DNA from: Apodemus sylvaticus | Lineage: Eukaryota; Chordata; Mammalia; Rodentia; Muridae | Length of the DNA: 64,000 nucleotides | NCBI RefSeq assembly: GCF_947179515.1 | Contig: NC_067492.1 | Coordinates: 7,643,676 to 7,707,675 of the forward strand | Reading direction: 5' to 3' | Part shown: in pieces, positions 11,851 through 24,383 of the stretch | Layout: every line of letters starts with the position of its first letter | Position numbering within the stretch: the first letter of the stretch is position 1 | The notes under the pieces: model-generated | Told to the model about the DNA's origin: nothing | Databases searched by the model: none | Seen by the model: the letters and a program-made list of their open reading frames with translations, nothing else | Translations under genes and position numbers: made by a program

Positions 11851-12419
11851 GAGGGCACTTCCATGGCTGGCTGAGTTGATCTCACAGCCGTGCCCCGCAC
11901 AGTGAGGAATCAGCCTCCTAATGCACGCCTGGAGCTCACCTCGAGGTGTGAGGCAGGTTCCCACTTTCCTGCTCCCCACACGGAGCCTAAATTGGCCCAG
12001 TCAATGAGCAACACTCACAGTCTGCATCAGCTTAAATGCCGCCATCCGAAAGCCACGTTCCTGACGGCCCCTTCCCCCCATGTTAGAGCCCTCCTCCTGT
12101 GGACACCGCCGTGCTGGCTGGAACCTGGGACTGTCAGGGCTGACTCTGGAGGTGGGGGTTAGAAAGTCAATTTTATAAAACCAGGCAGTCCAACGACAGA
12201 AGGGTAAGGTTTTCCTGGCAGGAATGGCAGTTGGGGACTGTACGGTGAGGTTCCCCTGTGGGCAGGGCTCTGCTCAGAATATTGTCATAACCTCAGGCCA
12301 CCCCACATCACAGGTGGGGAAGCAGTTGTTTATGAGGGGAAGCCGGGCTGAGGCTCGTCCCCCTCCAGTGCTGAGTCTGCCCAGTCAGAGAAAAGGCCCC
12401 ACCCACACCATCCAGCTAG

Positions 12420-12481
<62 letters not shown>

Positions 12482-12484
12482 TGT
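12420..12484. repeat. (TC)n(TG)n compound microsatellite
   Basis: About 22 TC units run directly into about ten GT units. Confidence 0.98.
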
Positions 12485-13775
12485 TTGGGGGTTGGGGGGA
12501 GGATAGAGAGATGCATCTCGGTTGTCATGACAACCCCAGTGCTCTAGGAGCTCAGAAGCCTGAGAAGAGCAAAGGCAGGTGGATTTTTGAGCATTCTTTC
12601 ACCCTCCTTCCGGCGCCTCCCCTCACCTTCAGGCCTCCTATCTATCTTTAGATCCAGCACCCCCTCTTTTCCCTCACCCTACAGCCCACCCCCGTGCCCA
12701 GGAATAGCAGGCCAACCACACAAACTGTACGAAGAACAGCCTAGAGACCCACTGAACAGGGCAGTCAGCTCACCAGGCTGGGCTCGGGGTCTTTTCCCAG
12801 GGGTGGCTAGGCGGGTGTCCTGGACACAGGAGCACGAGGTGGACAGGGTCAGACATGGGCTAACATGAACGCTGAGGCCTCACGCATGTGGGCAGACGCA
12901 GTAACCTGAAGCCTCTGCCAGCCTCCTGCTTTGCCTTTTCAGTGCCCATTTTAAATGTGATCTGTGGGCAATTCTCAGTTAAAGGAGGAAGAGGGTATCT
13001 GGAGGGGCCTCCTGACCACTGCCACCCCCCACCCCCTGGCAGAGGGCTCGTCACAGGCAGAAACTTTGAACTTGGGATAATGAAACAACACCAGAGGAGA
13101 CAGACAGGGAGGCCTTGTCCACGGAGTCTCAAACATGGCTGCCTGTCCCCAGGATGGCCCAAGGGGGATCATGTGTGATGACCCTGCTCTCCTCTACCCT
13201 GGGCCTCAGCACCAGGGACGCATGTCTGCTATGGCACTACCTGGCCACCAGAACCCAGATTCCCATGGGGCAGGGGACAAAGAGGAAGTTGGCCTCTTCC
13301 ATCGGCGGGACCCCAGCAGCTCCCCCACCCCAGGAGCTCAGAGGGAACAAGTAGACCCTGAGCACCAAGGTCAGGGAAGGGCAAGCAGAGACCCTGTCTG
13401 GGGGTCAACTGCATTCACGACGTCAGATGGCTTACCTGTAAGACGTGCCTTGCCGGGCACAGGCCTGGCACCAACCTGCCGCCTCTTCTAGTGGAGGCTC
13501 TGAAGCCTTTTCCTGTCAACCCTTCTGGAGTCCCTGACCTCACCTTTATTTGTGTCCCTGTGTGAGCAGGTCACATACACCACGGCAGCAGGATGCAACC
13601 CCATGAGCTAAGGGCAGGGGGTCCACAGTGCTGGTGGAACCTAGTCAGTAGAGGAGAGCCACGCTCTGTGATGCTGTCTGCACGGGCGGCCTGGCACCCA
13701 AGGTGAGGGGTGGGGAGGGGGGAGCTCAGAGACCTGCCAGCAGCATCTCACACAGTAGGACCAGAGATCCCAGTC

Positions 13776-13862
13776 TGATGAAGAGGAGGATCAGGGAGAG
13801 AGAGAAGGGAGGAGGAAAGAAGAGAGAGGAGGAGGGAGAGAGCTGGAGGGAGGGGGAGTCAG
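13776..13862. repeat. GA-rich tract
   Basis: Nearly pure purine: 'agggagagagagaagggagg' and related blocks, interrupted only by isolated pyrimidines. Confidence 0.9.
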
Positions 13863-14799
13863 TGCCTGAGCAGGGCCTGGGAGGCCGGGGCACTGCTCCT
13901 GGCTCCTCCACTTAGATTTTGGTATGAAGCAGGACTGTTGACAGAGAGGGAGTCAAGGCCATGGAGGACCGGACGACACAGAGGAGACATTGATCAGTGC
14001 CCAGGCTTCTTGGGAAACTTTCTCTCCTGTCCTGAGCAGGGCTTGTCAGGGACCCAGCCCTGAATGCCACCTGCCACCCAGTTCTGCCACCACAGGAGCA
14101 GCATGGCACAGGGACAGAGCTTTCCCTGCAAGCTGCCAATACCGACAGCCTGCACCTCCTGTGGTGTCAGCCTGGGCACTGTGTTTGGGTCACCCGGAGA
14201 GCAGATCAGCAATGACTCAGAGAGCAGCCAGAAGGGGACAGGGGCTGAGGTCCAAAGTCCCAGATCCCTGCTGCCACACACAGGTCTGAGCCCAAGTTGC
14301 TGCTCAGACGTGACCAAGGCCCCTCCCTCATGGTCACCCCCCACAGCTGGGCAGGAAGGTCGTTGTCCTTCCTGTGCAGGACCTCAGCTCGCTGCCCACC
14401 CCACCCAGCAGGCGGGCACTCAAATCCCAGCCCCCATCTACATGGAGTGTCCTGCAGGAGAAAAGGGAGGGGGTGCTGGGGTGGCGACCACTCAGCCCTG
14501 CAGCCAGCTACTTCCTGATCTCCTGCTCAGGGTCGCAAGACACAGGCAGGCAGCCCTGCAGAGCTCAGGCACCCGTCATGATCTGCAGGGATCTGCCATT
14601 TCTTTGCAAATTTTCAGTTCTCCAAAGGCAAAGTGTAGCAGCCTGGCCTCCTGGGGCCATGCAGAGGATTAATGAGGTGTTTGGCGTGTTCACCGCTCTC
14701 TGGGGATCAGGTCTCAGAGCACACTGGAGCTTGTGTGGCAGAGCTGAACTTGACATCCAAGGAGTGAAGGGGGTGGGGTGCGGAAGGTGGGCTGGGAGG

Positions 14800-14926
14800 C
14801 CCAGGCCCAGCCCCGCCCAACCCAGTCAAGCCCCGCCCAGCCCCGCCCCGCCCCGCCCAGCCCAGGCCCTGCCCCGCCCCGCCCAATCAAGCCCCGCCCA
14901 GCCCCGCCCTGCCCAGCCCAACCCAC
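14800..14926. promoter_or_regulatory. Intronic GC-box array with G-quadruplex potential
   Basis: CCCCGCCC occurs nine times in about 100 bases (14811, 14831, 14841, 14846, 14851, 14872, 14877, 14892, 14902), split by CCCAGCCC-type spacers. The block from 14826 is partly repeated from 14887 ('tcaagccccgcccagccccg'). On the Jph3 sense strand this is a dense run of GGGCGGGG, an SP/KLF site array with strong G-quadruplex potential. No exon is adjacent. Confidence 0.7.
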
Positions 14927-15144
14927 TGTGCCAGAGCTGGGAGAGGTGAGGCTTAGGACCCAGGCTACAAGCCACTCCAGCATTCGTGGTGTGTCACTCC
15001 ATACCCAGTCTCCTCATTCAGGTTCTACTTAACACTGGACGAGGTAGGTCCCCAACCGGATAAGCCCTCCTCTTCCCCAATACCTGTAAGAAATCATGTG
15101 TAGTATTCAGAAGAGATGTTGTATCTATGACTAAATTGAGAGCC

Positions 15145-15340
15145 TTGAGAGGCCAGCATGGCGGCTCAGCGGGTAAAGGAGCTTGCTGCAAAGCCTGATG
15201 ACCCAAGTTCAATTCCTGGAGTTTTCCGGGTGGGAAGAGAACTTATTCCTTCAAGCTGTTCTCTGACAATCACATGTACACCATGGATAATGCATACTTA
15301 CACATAGAGACAGATGGAAAGACAGACATACAACATAAAT
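15145..15340 (+). mobile_element. B3-type SINE
   Basis: 'ggcggctcagcgggtaaagg' and 'gcctgatgacccaagttcaa' match the B3 head, followed by a CA-rich decayed tail. Confidence 0.75.
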
Positions 15341-15356
15341 GTAACAGTAAAAGTGA

Positions 15357-15530
15357 CAGCCAGGCAGTGGTGGCGGCGCACGCCTTTAATCCCAGCACTT
15401 GGGAGGCAGAGGCAGGTGGATCTCTGAGTTGGAGACCAGCCTGGTCTACAGAGCTAGTTCCAGAACATCCAGGGCTACACAGAGAAACCTCATCTTGAAA
15501 AACAAAATATAAACAAACAAACAGAAAATG
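15357..15530 (+). mobile_element. B1 SINE
   Basis: Complete body from 'cgcacgcctttaatcccagc' to 'acacagagaaacctcatctt', with an A-rich (AAAC)n tail. Confidence 0.94.
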
Positions 15531-15599
15531 GAGGATCTCGAGGTGGGGTCAGCCAGGTGACCCAGGTCCTGACTGTCACCACCAGTATCCTGCAGATTT

Positions 15600-15745
15600 C
15601 ATACAAGGCACGACACACACCTGTACTCTCAGCACTTGGGAAGTAGAGGCAGGGAGATCAGGAGTCCAAAGCCATCCTCAGCTTTACAGCAGAGTCCAGG
15701 CTAGCCTGGTCTACGTGAGATGTTGTCTCAAAACAAGCAACAGAA
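15600..15745 (+). mobile_element. B1/B4-type SINE, diverged
   Basis: 'tgtactctcagcacttggga' and 'gctagcctggtctacgtgag' with an A-rich end. Confidence 0.6.
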
Positions 15746-17059
15746 AGGAAGAGGGGGAAGAGAGCACCTTTCAGAGAGAAGCCAAGTAAAGACAAAGGCA
15801 GAGACTGGATTGATGTGGCCATCAGCGGAGGAGGGACACCAAGGATGCTCTGGATGCGGGAAGGGACAGGAAGGGGTTCCCTGGAGCCTGGGGGAGCGGT
15901 CCTCTGTAGACCTGCATTTCCCATGGCAGGCCTCTAGACTGAGAGATCCCAGAGCACTCAGACCGCGGCCTTCTGTTGCAGCGCCTCAGGACACAACAGG
16001 CACAGCAGTGGGGGTGGGGCTGGAGGGCACGCAGGCTGCTTCAGTCGGCATGGATGCTGCCAGGTTGCAGACGCCTGGCTACCTCTAGACACGAGAGGTG
16101 GATGACGATACTGTCTACCTCACAGGGTCTATGGGCAGGGTTAAAGTAGGGGTTTCTACACATTCCCACAAGGCATTACCCACGTCCATTGGAAGTCAAA
16201 CCATTTGGCTTTCAGTGTCTGTAGCCACTGACTCTGCCCCTGCTGATCTGAGTTCAGTCACCTGAGGACGGACCAGGTTAGGGGCTGAGGGGATCAGAAG
16301 ATGGGGGAGTCAGTACCAAGGTCTCATTCAAAGCTGAGGTTAGCCCCGTGACAACCAAATCTGCATCCACTGATAGACTGGAGCACACGGGGCTAGAGCA
16401 GGAGCAGACTCAGAGTGACAGGAAAGAGGAGGCAGGCTTCCCTCCCTATCACTAGGTCCAGTCCTGCAGTTTCTGCAGGCTCTGTCCCTTACGTGAAGTC
16501 TGGGGAAGAGGGCTGGGTTCTGTCTTTGTGGCTGTCTCAGCATCTACAATGTGGGATCACTTGTGAAGTCAGGAGTGAAGGAAGCTCAAGGGTGTCCCGA
16601 AATCTGGTGCTGAGCCAGCTATGGAGACAGCACCGAGAAAGCAGAAAGAGACTCTATGGGGACCCCAGGGCTCAGTCCACCTGCCCTGAGACCTATGTGT
16701 GGAACCAGCCAAAGCTTCCTTGGACTTTGTGTGGTCACTAGTTAAGGTCATCTGGGCAGGGGAGTTTTGTGGTCCACAGGATTCAGCTAGTTGACTCCAG
16801 TGTCCTGGTTGGGCCCCTGGGTGCCACCCTGAGGATGAAGGTTCCACTTGGTCCATTCTGCAGCGGATGAACTGTTGGGTGTCTCCCTGAGAGGAGCAGA
16901 CACGGAGTGCCACCTGCTTGCCAGGGCCAGTGAGACAGAAGCCCAGAGATACGAGTGTAGGTGACCCCCAGAGTCCTGAGCAGTGCCAGTCTGGACTAAG
17001 ACTCACCCTGGCCACATAGCACTCGCGGGGATCCTACAAACTCACACAGACACCAGGCA

Positions 17060-17170
17060 GGGGTCCATTCTGTCACTGAGGAGCTGGGAGCCTGGGCAAG
17101 TCACACTCCTGCCCTGGGAGACCTGGCTTCCCCTTGTGAGATGGGGAAGGAAGTGTGAATGACCAGACCT
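17060..17170 (+). mobile_element. MIR fragment
   Basis: 'gagcctgggcaagtcacact' followed by 'cttgtgagatggggaaggaa' matches the MIR core. This is an old tRNA-derived SINE shared by mammals. Confidence 0.6.
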
Positions 17171-17821
17171 TAGTGGTGCTGCACTGGGTTCCTCCCCGCA
17201 AGGGTCTGACCAAAAGGCAGCTGTCAATTGACCCTGCCCCATCCTGTCAGTAGAGCACACTCAAGATCACTGACCAGGCTCCATCCCTCACCCCGGGAAG
17301 AGACCTTCCAACCTGACCAGTCAGTCTGCAGGTGCCTACCATCCGTAATGGTCAGATGAGGACGCAGCTATAACCGTGAGCAACTAAGACTCAAGCCACC
17401 GCCCTAGCTGTGCGCCTCCCTCCTCCACACATGGAGGAACTGGAGGGCAAGCACTTGCCTGAGGTGGGTCTTAGAGACCCTCCAGGCCCGTGGAGAGTAG
17501 GTGATGCTGTACAAGGCAGATGGGGGCTCTGAGTCAGAGCCTGTGGTCCTGCAGGGCTCCTAGCACTGTGGAGGAGACATGCAGTCCATGCTAGGACAGT
17601 GCTAATTGGGCTCTGGCCAGATGCCCTCCCACCTCAGCGGACACACCCTGTTAACCTCCAGTAGCATAAGGAATCACCAGGTGAGGGCGCCAACAGGCAG
17701 AGGCAGGAGGCTGGTGTTATCCTTTGGCTTTGTTCAAGTCTAAGAAAGTGCAAAGATGTATTACATAAAAGAGTGGGACATCTGGGAGAAAGAAGAAGAA
17801 TATCAGAAAAATCAGTTTGAT

Positions 17822-17940
17822 TTTTGATAGCCAGGTACTCAGGAAGCGGAGGCAGGAGGATTACTGCCAGTTTGAGGTTAGCCAGAACTACACGGCAAGA
17901 CTCTATCTCAAAACCTAACTAGCTAACTAACTAAACAAGT
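17822..17940 (+). mobile_element. B1-type SINE, diverged
   Basis: 'gaagcggaggcaggaggatt' to 'agactctatctcaaaa', with an (ACTA)-rich end. Confidence 0.55.
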
Positions 17941-19499
17941 GGATACATGTTTCAAATGAGCCTCACAGGAGGGCGCCCTGGAGGTACGCAGAGGCCTTCT
18001 CCCAGAATTCCAGGCAAGGCCTATCCTTTCACCTCGCGCTAGGCTTTCCCTCACTAGGACCTAGGCAAGCCTAGCCAGACTACGGAAGCAGCCCTCAGGG
18101 GGCAGGTACCCAGGGGGAGCCTGGCGACAGGCGCTCGCCTCCCTGTCTCACCAGCAGGTCTCCATTTGTCTCCTGCTTCTCATCACATCCCTCAAGTGCT
18201 GCGACTTGGAAGCAGCACAGGCCTGGACAGCACCCAGAGCTCAGGTCCCAGTGGGAGGCATTTATTTTCAACCCCTGGACACATTCATGTGACTCTGCAA
18301 CACAAGGCCATTCCCACACATGTCACAGGATAGGGGCACTGCTGAGCTAGAAGCCTGCACTTCTGGACGTCACTGTATGGGCGGGGAAAACTGTACCATC
18401 CAATGACGGGGCTGTGTGGGCGGGGCTGGCAGGGTGGACCCGGAAGTGTGAGAAGCTGGTAGAAACACGGGTGGGGCGGGGGGGGGGGGAGCAAGAACAC
18501 TTAACACCGCAAAAGCGTCCACTGAACTTGGAAATGACCCTAGTTTGTGGAGATGCTGTGGGGTTGTTGTGATGGGGCACAAGAGCAGGTTGGCACGGGC
18601 GGCCAGTCCTGATGCCACAGAAAGAGGGTCCAGGAAGCCAGTGCGCAGGGGTACACATCGTGCCTTCTGATACACGTGATGTGAGCCTGCATAGAGAGAG
18701 ACACACAGTCTGCATTGCATGAGATGAGTCCTCGATCTCTTCCAGGGGCAAATTCTCGATTTTCAAACCAACATCAACCGGAAACGGCCCGTAGAGCTGT
18801 CATGATCGCAGGGTGGGGCTCACCGTGGGAGAGCCCACCCTGCAAGCACAAGGAAGACCTGGGCCTTGGCAACCCCAAGACAGTAACAAAAAATTAACAC
18901 TGTAGCTTCAGTGTTATCCCTGAATGTCAACTCCACATGAGAATTTTCTGTGTCTTTCCACGTCAGCGTCCTTATGGTCACAGGAGAGTGGAAACTAGGG
19001 GCTGTGAGGGGCAGGAGGCTGGTGGTGCCAGGCCCTGTGGGACCGGCAGCAAAAGGAGCTCCTGGGCAACGGAGAGAGGTCCACCAGACCCCAGCTGCCA
19101 GGGAAGGTATTAAAGGAGGCACAGAAGCTGAGGCAGGGGGATGTCAAGTTCAAGACTCACCTGTTATACATAAGAGAGACCTTGCTTAAAACTCAAAACA
19201 AAACCCCAAAACTCAAAACCCATGGAGGTGCATACTCATCCCACCCGACAGGCCTGCTGGAACCCTGACACTGGGCTGGGGTTCTCCCCCGTCTGAGCAG
19301 CACCCTGCCAGCCGCCACTGAGGGGGGCACATTCTTCTCAGCCCTGCCATCCCCCAAACCCTGGCTTTTATGGTGGCCAGCAGGTTGGGGAGTTAGGAGC
19401 CAGGGTTAATGAGGACAGAGGCTCTACTCTGAAGGCAGATGCTGGTTATGGTTGTGTGTCTGTGAACGCTATGAACAGTGGCTCGGGGGACTGTTTTGT

Positions 19500-19805
19500 T
19501 CTGTAGGTTCTATAACAATTTTCATGCATGTGTGTTCTCACATGTGCACATACATGTAGAGGCCAAGCTCTGGGCATCTTCCTCCATTACTATCTACCTT
19601 GCTTTTCTGGATAGGGTCTCTCACTGGCCCAAGACTGAAGATTAAGCTAGGCTTGCGGCTAGTGAGCCTTGAGCATCCTGGCCTCCCCAGCCCCAGCCCC
19701 GGGATTACAGGCATGAGCCGTCATGTCTGCTTTTTCTATGTAGCTCCTGGGGATGGAGCTCAGGTCCTTGTGCTTGCAAGACAACCTCTGTGGCTCCTTT
19801 AACCA
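19500..19805 (-). mobile_element. Composite rodent SINE, antisense (B4-like)
   Basis: A 'tagagg..ctgggcatcttcctcc' lead is followed by 'tagggtctctcactggccca', 'gggattacaggcatgagccg' and 'ggagctcaggtccttgtgct'. The same long pattern recurs at 33.05-33.77 kb. The subfamily name is uncertain. Confidence 0.55.
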
Positions 19806-19844
19806 CGATTTCTAAAAGCTGCAGATGAAATACCATAGGATGCT

Positions 19845-20018
19845 GGACAGTGGTGGTGCACACCTTTAATCCCAGCACTTGGGAAGCAGAGACAGGCAGA
19901 TTTCTGAGGTTGAGGCTAGCCTAGTACAGAGTGAGTTCCAGGACAGTCAAGGCTATAGAGAGAGAAACCCTGTCTCGAGAAACCAAAAAAAAATTTTTTT
20001 TAAAAACCTAAAAATACC
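19845..20018 (+). mobile_element. B1 SINE
   Basis: 'tggtgcacacctttaatccc' to 'agagaaaccctgtctcgaga', with an A/T-rich tail. Confidence 0.93.
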
Positions 20019-20021
20019 ATA

Positions 20022-20240
20022 GGGCTAAGGAGATGGTTCAGGGGTGGGATGTCAAGAGCAATACAGGAAGACACCATTAACCTCTGACCTTCACATACAC
20101 AGAAGCATGGGTGGGCATACTTACAGGCATGTGAACACATACACTCAGAGGCATTGCTGAACATACTTACAGATACATGCAAACTACATACACACAGAGG
20201 CATGGGTAAACACACTTACGCACACATGTGACCACACATG
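20022..20240 (+). mobile_element. B3/B2-like SINE remnant with CA-rich end
   Basis: 'agggctaaggagatggttca' and 'cctctgaccttcacatacac' match a SINE head and 3' region. The tail has become a repeated 'cacacagaggcatgggtaaa'-type segment. Confidence 0.4.
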
Positions 20241-20857
20241 CACACCACATACACACACCATGCTGGGGTACCTGGGGAAACTCACCCCCAGAACTTTAAG
20301 CCAACACAGCTCAGAGACAACGCACATGCGCTCCTTTGGTGAGCCTCTAACAGAAGCTACTTATCAAAGGAGGCCGGCTTCCCACCCAGATCAGGCCTTC
20401 TAATCCTTTTCAACCCAATGCCCTTGGTAGCCACTACCGGTCTATCACTGATAGCAAGGCGCCATCACCCTGGCCTCCCCAACAGCTGCTCTCCACAAGG
20501 GGCGGGCTGCGACGCCAGGGCGGGGTGTCTGGGCCTGCTGTGGGTGCTCCAGCTGGGCGCAGCTGAGTGGTAACTGAGGTCACAGTGACTGCAGAGCCCT
20601 GCGGGTAATAGCTCCTCACTCAGCTACTTCCCCTAATTGCTTCTCAAGGCGCCAGCCATCGGGCCGCCCTGCTGAGAAAATCACTAACAGACCCCTGGGG
20701 CTGGAAAGGGGAGGCCTCAGGCTGTGGAAGGGAGCTTACAGCAGCCAGTCTGCTGGGGAGCCAGCTCCTTAGAAACGCCCCATGGGCTGTCAGCTAATGG
20801 CACAGGGCCAGGCTCAGTTCATTGTGGCCGTCTTGGTTCCATGACGGGAATCCACAG

Positions 20858-21182
20858 GTGAAGGGAGAGGGAGAGATGGAGAGAGAACGGAGGGAGTGGG
20901 AAGAGGGAGAAAGCTAAGGAAGCAGAGATGGAGAGTGAGGGAGGAGGGAAGGGAGGAAGGAGAAGGGAGGAGGGAAGGGAGGAAGAAATAGAGGAGGGAA
21001 GGAAGAAAAGGAGAGAGGAAGGAAGGGGGAGTGAAGGGAGGGAGGAGGGAGAGAGGGAGAAGGGAAGGGGGAAGGGAGGAAGGGAGGGAGGGAGGAGGGA
21101 AGGGAGGAAGGGAGGAAGGGAAGGAGGGAGGGAAGAAGGAAGGGAGAAAGGGAGGAAAATGTAAGGAGAGGAAGACATGGAG
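20858..21182. repeat. Polypurine tract (GGAAGGGA-rich)
   Basis: About 320 bases almost entirely of A and G, with many 'gggaggaagggagg' blocks. Its complement gives artefactual Pro/Ser-rich open frames. Confidence 0.96.
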
Positions 21183-22324
21183 AGACAGCAACAGAGGCAA
21201 GGGCTGGAGACAGGTGGATTATCCTTACCTCTGTCCTCAGAAGAAAAACACAGAAGGCCCCAGCTGGCCATCTGCTCTGGGTTTGGAGACAGCCTGTCTT
21301 GGCTGTTCCTTAGCTCTGTGATTCAGGGAAATCACACCCACCCACACTCACTCCGTCTACCCTGACCCAGTCTGGTCCAGGCCAGAGGCCCAAGGTGACA
21401 CACAGATTCTATGCTCAGAGAACGCGGGGCTGAGCAGGGAAGCTATTGCCGGCAGGGGGTCACAGGTGCTGTGACCCTTCTAGAGATGGGGCAATCAGGG
21501 GCCGAGGAAAGGCTGTGGATTGAGGGACAGAAGCGCTGAGAGTGTCAGGGTGGCAAATGTGGCCGTTCCCCATAGCTTTTGCCCCCCTGTAACTCACTGT
21601 CCTAAACCCACCAACAGTTACCTGGACCCTGTTTAGATTAGGACCATGTTTCCTAGCAACCAAGTGTCCTCACATCATGACTGCGCCGCCTCTCTCCTCT
21701 TTCCTGAGATCACAGTGTGAATTGGGGGTCACACTCAGTGGTGGGCTTCTGGAGACCTGGGCACTTGACCTCAGACAGCAGCTCTGCCCCGCACAGCCTG
21801 GCCCTGACGGGACGCAGCCTTGGCTAGCTCCATCCTGATGGAGCTGGAGTGGAACCGGCTCTTCCTGCTGGGGCTCTGCCTCGCTCCCTGTGCCTTCTGT
21901 CTCAGAGGGCACCCGAGACAGGCCTGCAGGGAGGGCTCAGAGCTGGGTGTATGTCCCTGCTCCTGGGAGGAACGCTTCTGCAGTGTCCCCCTGTGTTCCA
22001 GGGCACAGGGTCATGCAGCGTTACGCTCTGCAGGAACCTAGTCTTACACCAGGGAACCTGGTTGCAACTTAGATGAATTTAGCTAACATTTAGAGGATGC
22101 GAATGTTTACTAAAAACGCCAAAATGAATGATTTCCTCGGAGAAGGTATAAGGTGACCCATAAACACACAGAAAGATGCATGATATACCACAGGTCATAT
22201 GGAAATGCAGGTCAAAGCTAGGCCAAGCCGGGACAGATGAGGCACAAGGATCATAAGTTCAAGGCCAGTCTGAGCCACAAACCCACAACGCGACACCATT
22301 TCCCACCCTGAAATGGCGGGATAG

Positions 22325-22740
22325 AGAAGACCACTAATGTCAGGTGCTGGCAAGGAATGGAGCGAGTCACACCATGTCTCCCAGGCAGCTGCAGAGGCAG
22401 ATCAGCAAAGACACCACAGGACTCAGAAAAACCACACGCATGTCCACGAACGTCCAAGTCAGCCTTATCTACAGTAGACAAGAGCAGAGGCAGACCAAGA
22501 GTTCATGGGATAGTGAACAGGTAAGAAATCACACAGCATATTACCCAGTCATCAACAAGAATGACCACTGAGAACGTGATGTGGACCAAAAATAAAAGCG
22601 AAGACTTCTTGGGATAGAATGCTGAAATGGGAAAAGTCCACAGAGACAGAAATCAGACTATGGTTCCTCGATGGGAACAGAGGGGGGTGTGTATCTGAGG
22701 AGACAAGGCTGTCCTGGGATCTAGGCAGGATACACTGACC
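22325..22740 (+). mobile_element. L1M remnant (3' region)
   Basis: In order: 'gtcaggtgctggcaaggaat', 'catgtccacgaacgtccaag', 'acagtagacaagagcagagg' and 'ggttcctcgatgggaacaga' follow the 3' end of old mammalian L1. It is heavily mutated and inactive. Confidence 0.5.
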
Positions 22741-22801
22741 CATAAGTGGGGCTCTAAGCCTGTGGACCTATGGCCTTGGCTCTATTGCGGGGTTGGCTTC
22801 C

Positions 22802-22822
22802 TTCAGCACCATGGACAGAACA
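22802..22822 (+). promoter_or_regulatory. RE1/NRSE-like (REST) binding motif in intron 2
   Basis: The site reads TTCAGCACC, then AT, then GGACAG, then AACA. Both half-sites and the canonical 2-base gap of the 21-bp RE1 are intact. It matches the usual consensus at 17 of 21 positions, with differences in the gap and in the 3' tail. REST silences neuronal genes outside neurons and often binds in introns. Jph3 is a neuronal gene, so the match is plausible. Binding itself is inference. Confidence 0.65.
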
Positions 22823-23814
22823 CTCCCCGGGCTCCAGCCCCTGGCTCCTCCTTTGGACCCGGGGTTCCAGCAGTCGGCGCTGTTGAAGGCTGTGGTGAAG
22901 AGGCGAAGCCTGACTGGAGGAAGTCCCGGGTCACTGGTGCGATAACTCAGCCCCACTTCCTGTCTGCAGACACCGTGTTCCCCTGGCAGCCTCAGGTTCT
23001 GGACGCCCTACCTCCACCACGACAGACTGCTAGTGACAACCAGACTTTCTTCCCTGGAGCAATGGGGAGAGCGAAAGTAACTAACTCCACGTTGAATAAG
23101 CATGGGGGCTTCCGGGGGTCAGCTCCAGGGTGCTGGGAGTGAACGGACATCCCCTTCCTAAAAAGGTGGAGAGCCGGCAGGCGTGGGAGCAAACACACCC
23201 GCCAGCCTTCTCAACCTCGCTCTGAGGACCTTCTGGATGTAACACAGAGCCCGAGGAAACAACTGAGAGGAGAGAGAGCCCGGTGCTGTCTGCAGCCCTG
23301 GGCCCAGCTGTGCCTGCAGAACCTTCCAGCAGGGGCAGCTAACCAAGTGCCATTTTGCTTGAGCTTACTGCCCTGGGATTCTGTCCTAGAAACCATGTCC
23401 TGTCTACACTGTTGACCGCGCTCTACTCACAGACGGGCAGGTTGTGAGCTATACTTTAGAATCATGGATTCCAGAGCTCAGCCACACGACACACGCAGAC
23501 ACAGGCCTTGGAGACACAGGTCGGTGAGCGGTTCTGTGTTCCACTTGGCTCCTTTCATCCCGGCCTGCCTCTCCTTCGGCCTCCACCTGGAAAAGCCCAA
23601 GCTTGACAAGGCAGGAGAGGCCGTGGCTTCCACAGGGAGCAGAGGCCATCCTAGTCTACGAATGACAACACGGGCCCCAGGGTGGGGTCTGGAGGGGAGT
23701 GTGGCACTGAGGGCGGGTGCTGGAAAGGCCAGGACCAGAGGCAGTGTGAAAACTTCCAGGGGCCGAGCTGAACTTGCCTCAACCCACTGAGCCATTGGAT
23801 GGCTGCCAAAGGCA

Positions 23815-24383
23815 CACGCATGCACATACACACACACATACACACACACACATACATATACATATATGCATACATGCACACATATACATACCCATATATA
23901 CATATACACACATGCATATATGTATGCATACATACACACATATACATGCCCATACACACACATACACACATACATACACATACATACACACATATACATG
24001 CCCATACACACACATACACACATACATACACATACATACACACATATACATGCCCATACACACACATTCACACATACATACACATACACACATACATATA
24101 CACATATACACATACATACACACATACATACATACATATCTACATATACCTGTACACATATACGCACACACCACACACATGTACATGTACATATACATAC
24201 ACACATACATGTTCATGCACATACACATGCACATACACATACATATACACAGACATACACACATATGCACACATATATACACATACATATGCATATACAC
24301 TCATACATACATGTACACATATACACACATACATGCATATATACAGATAGACACAATACACACACAAACACACACACACGCCT
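23815..24383. repeat. (CA/TA)n array with a 52-bp higher-order unit
   Basis: About 570 bases of CACATA-type sequence. Within it 'acatgcccatacacacacat' recurs at an exact 52-base spacing (TGCCC at 23947, 23999 and 24051), so a 52-bp block has been duplicated in tandem. Alternating purine/pyrimidine sequence of this length can adopt Z-DNA. The Thr/His/Tyr- or Cys/Val/Tyr-rich frames on both strands are artefacts. Confidence 0.96.
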
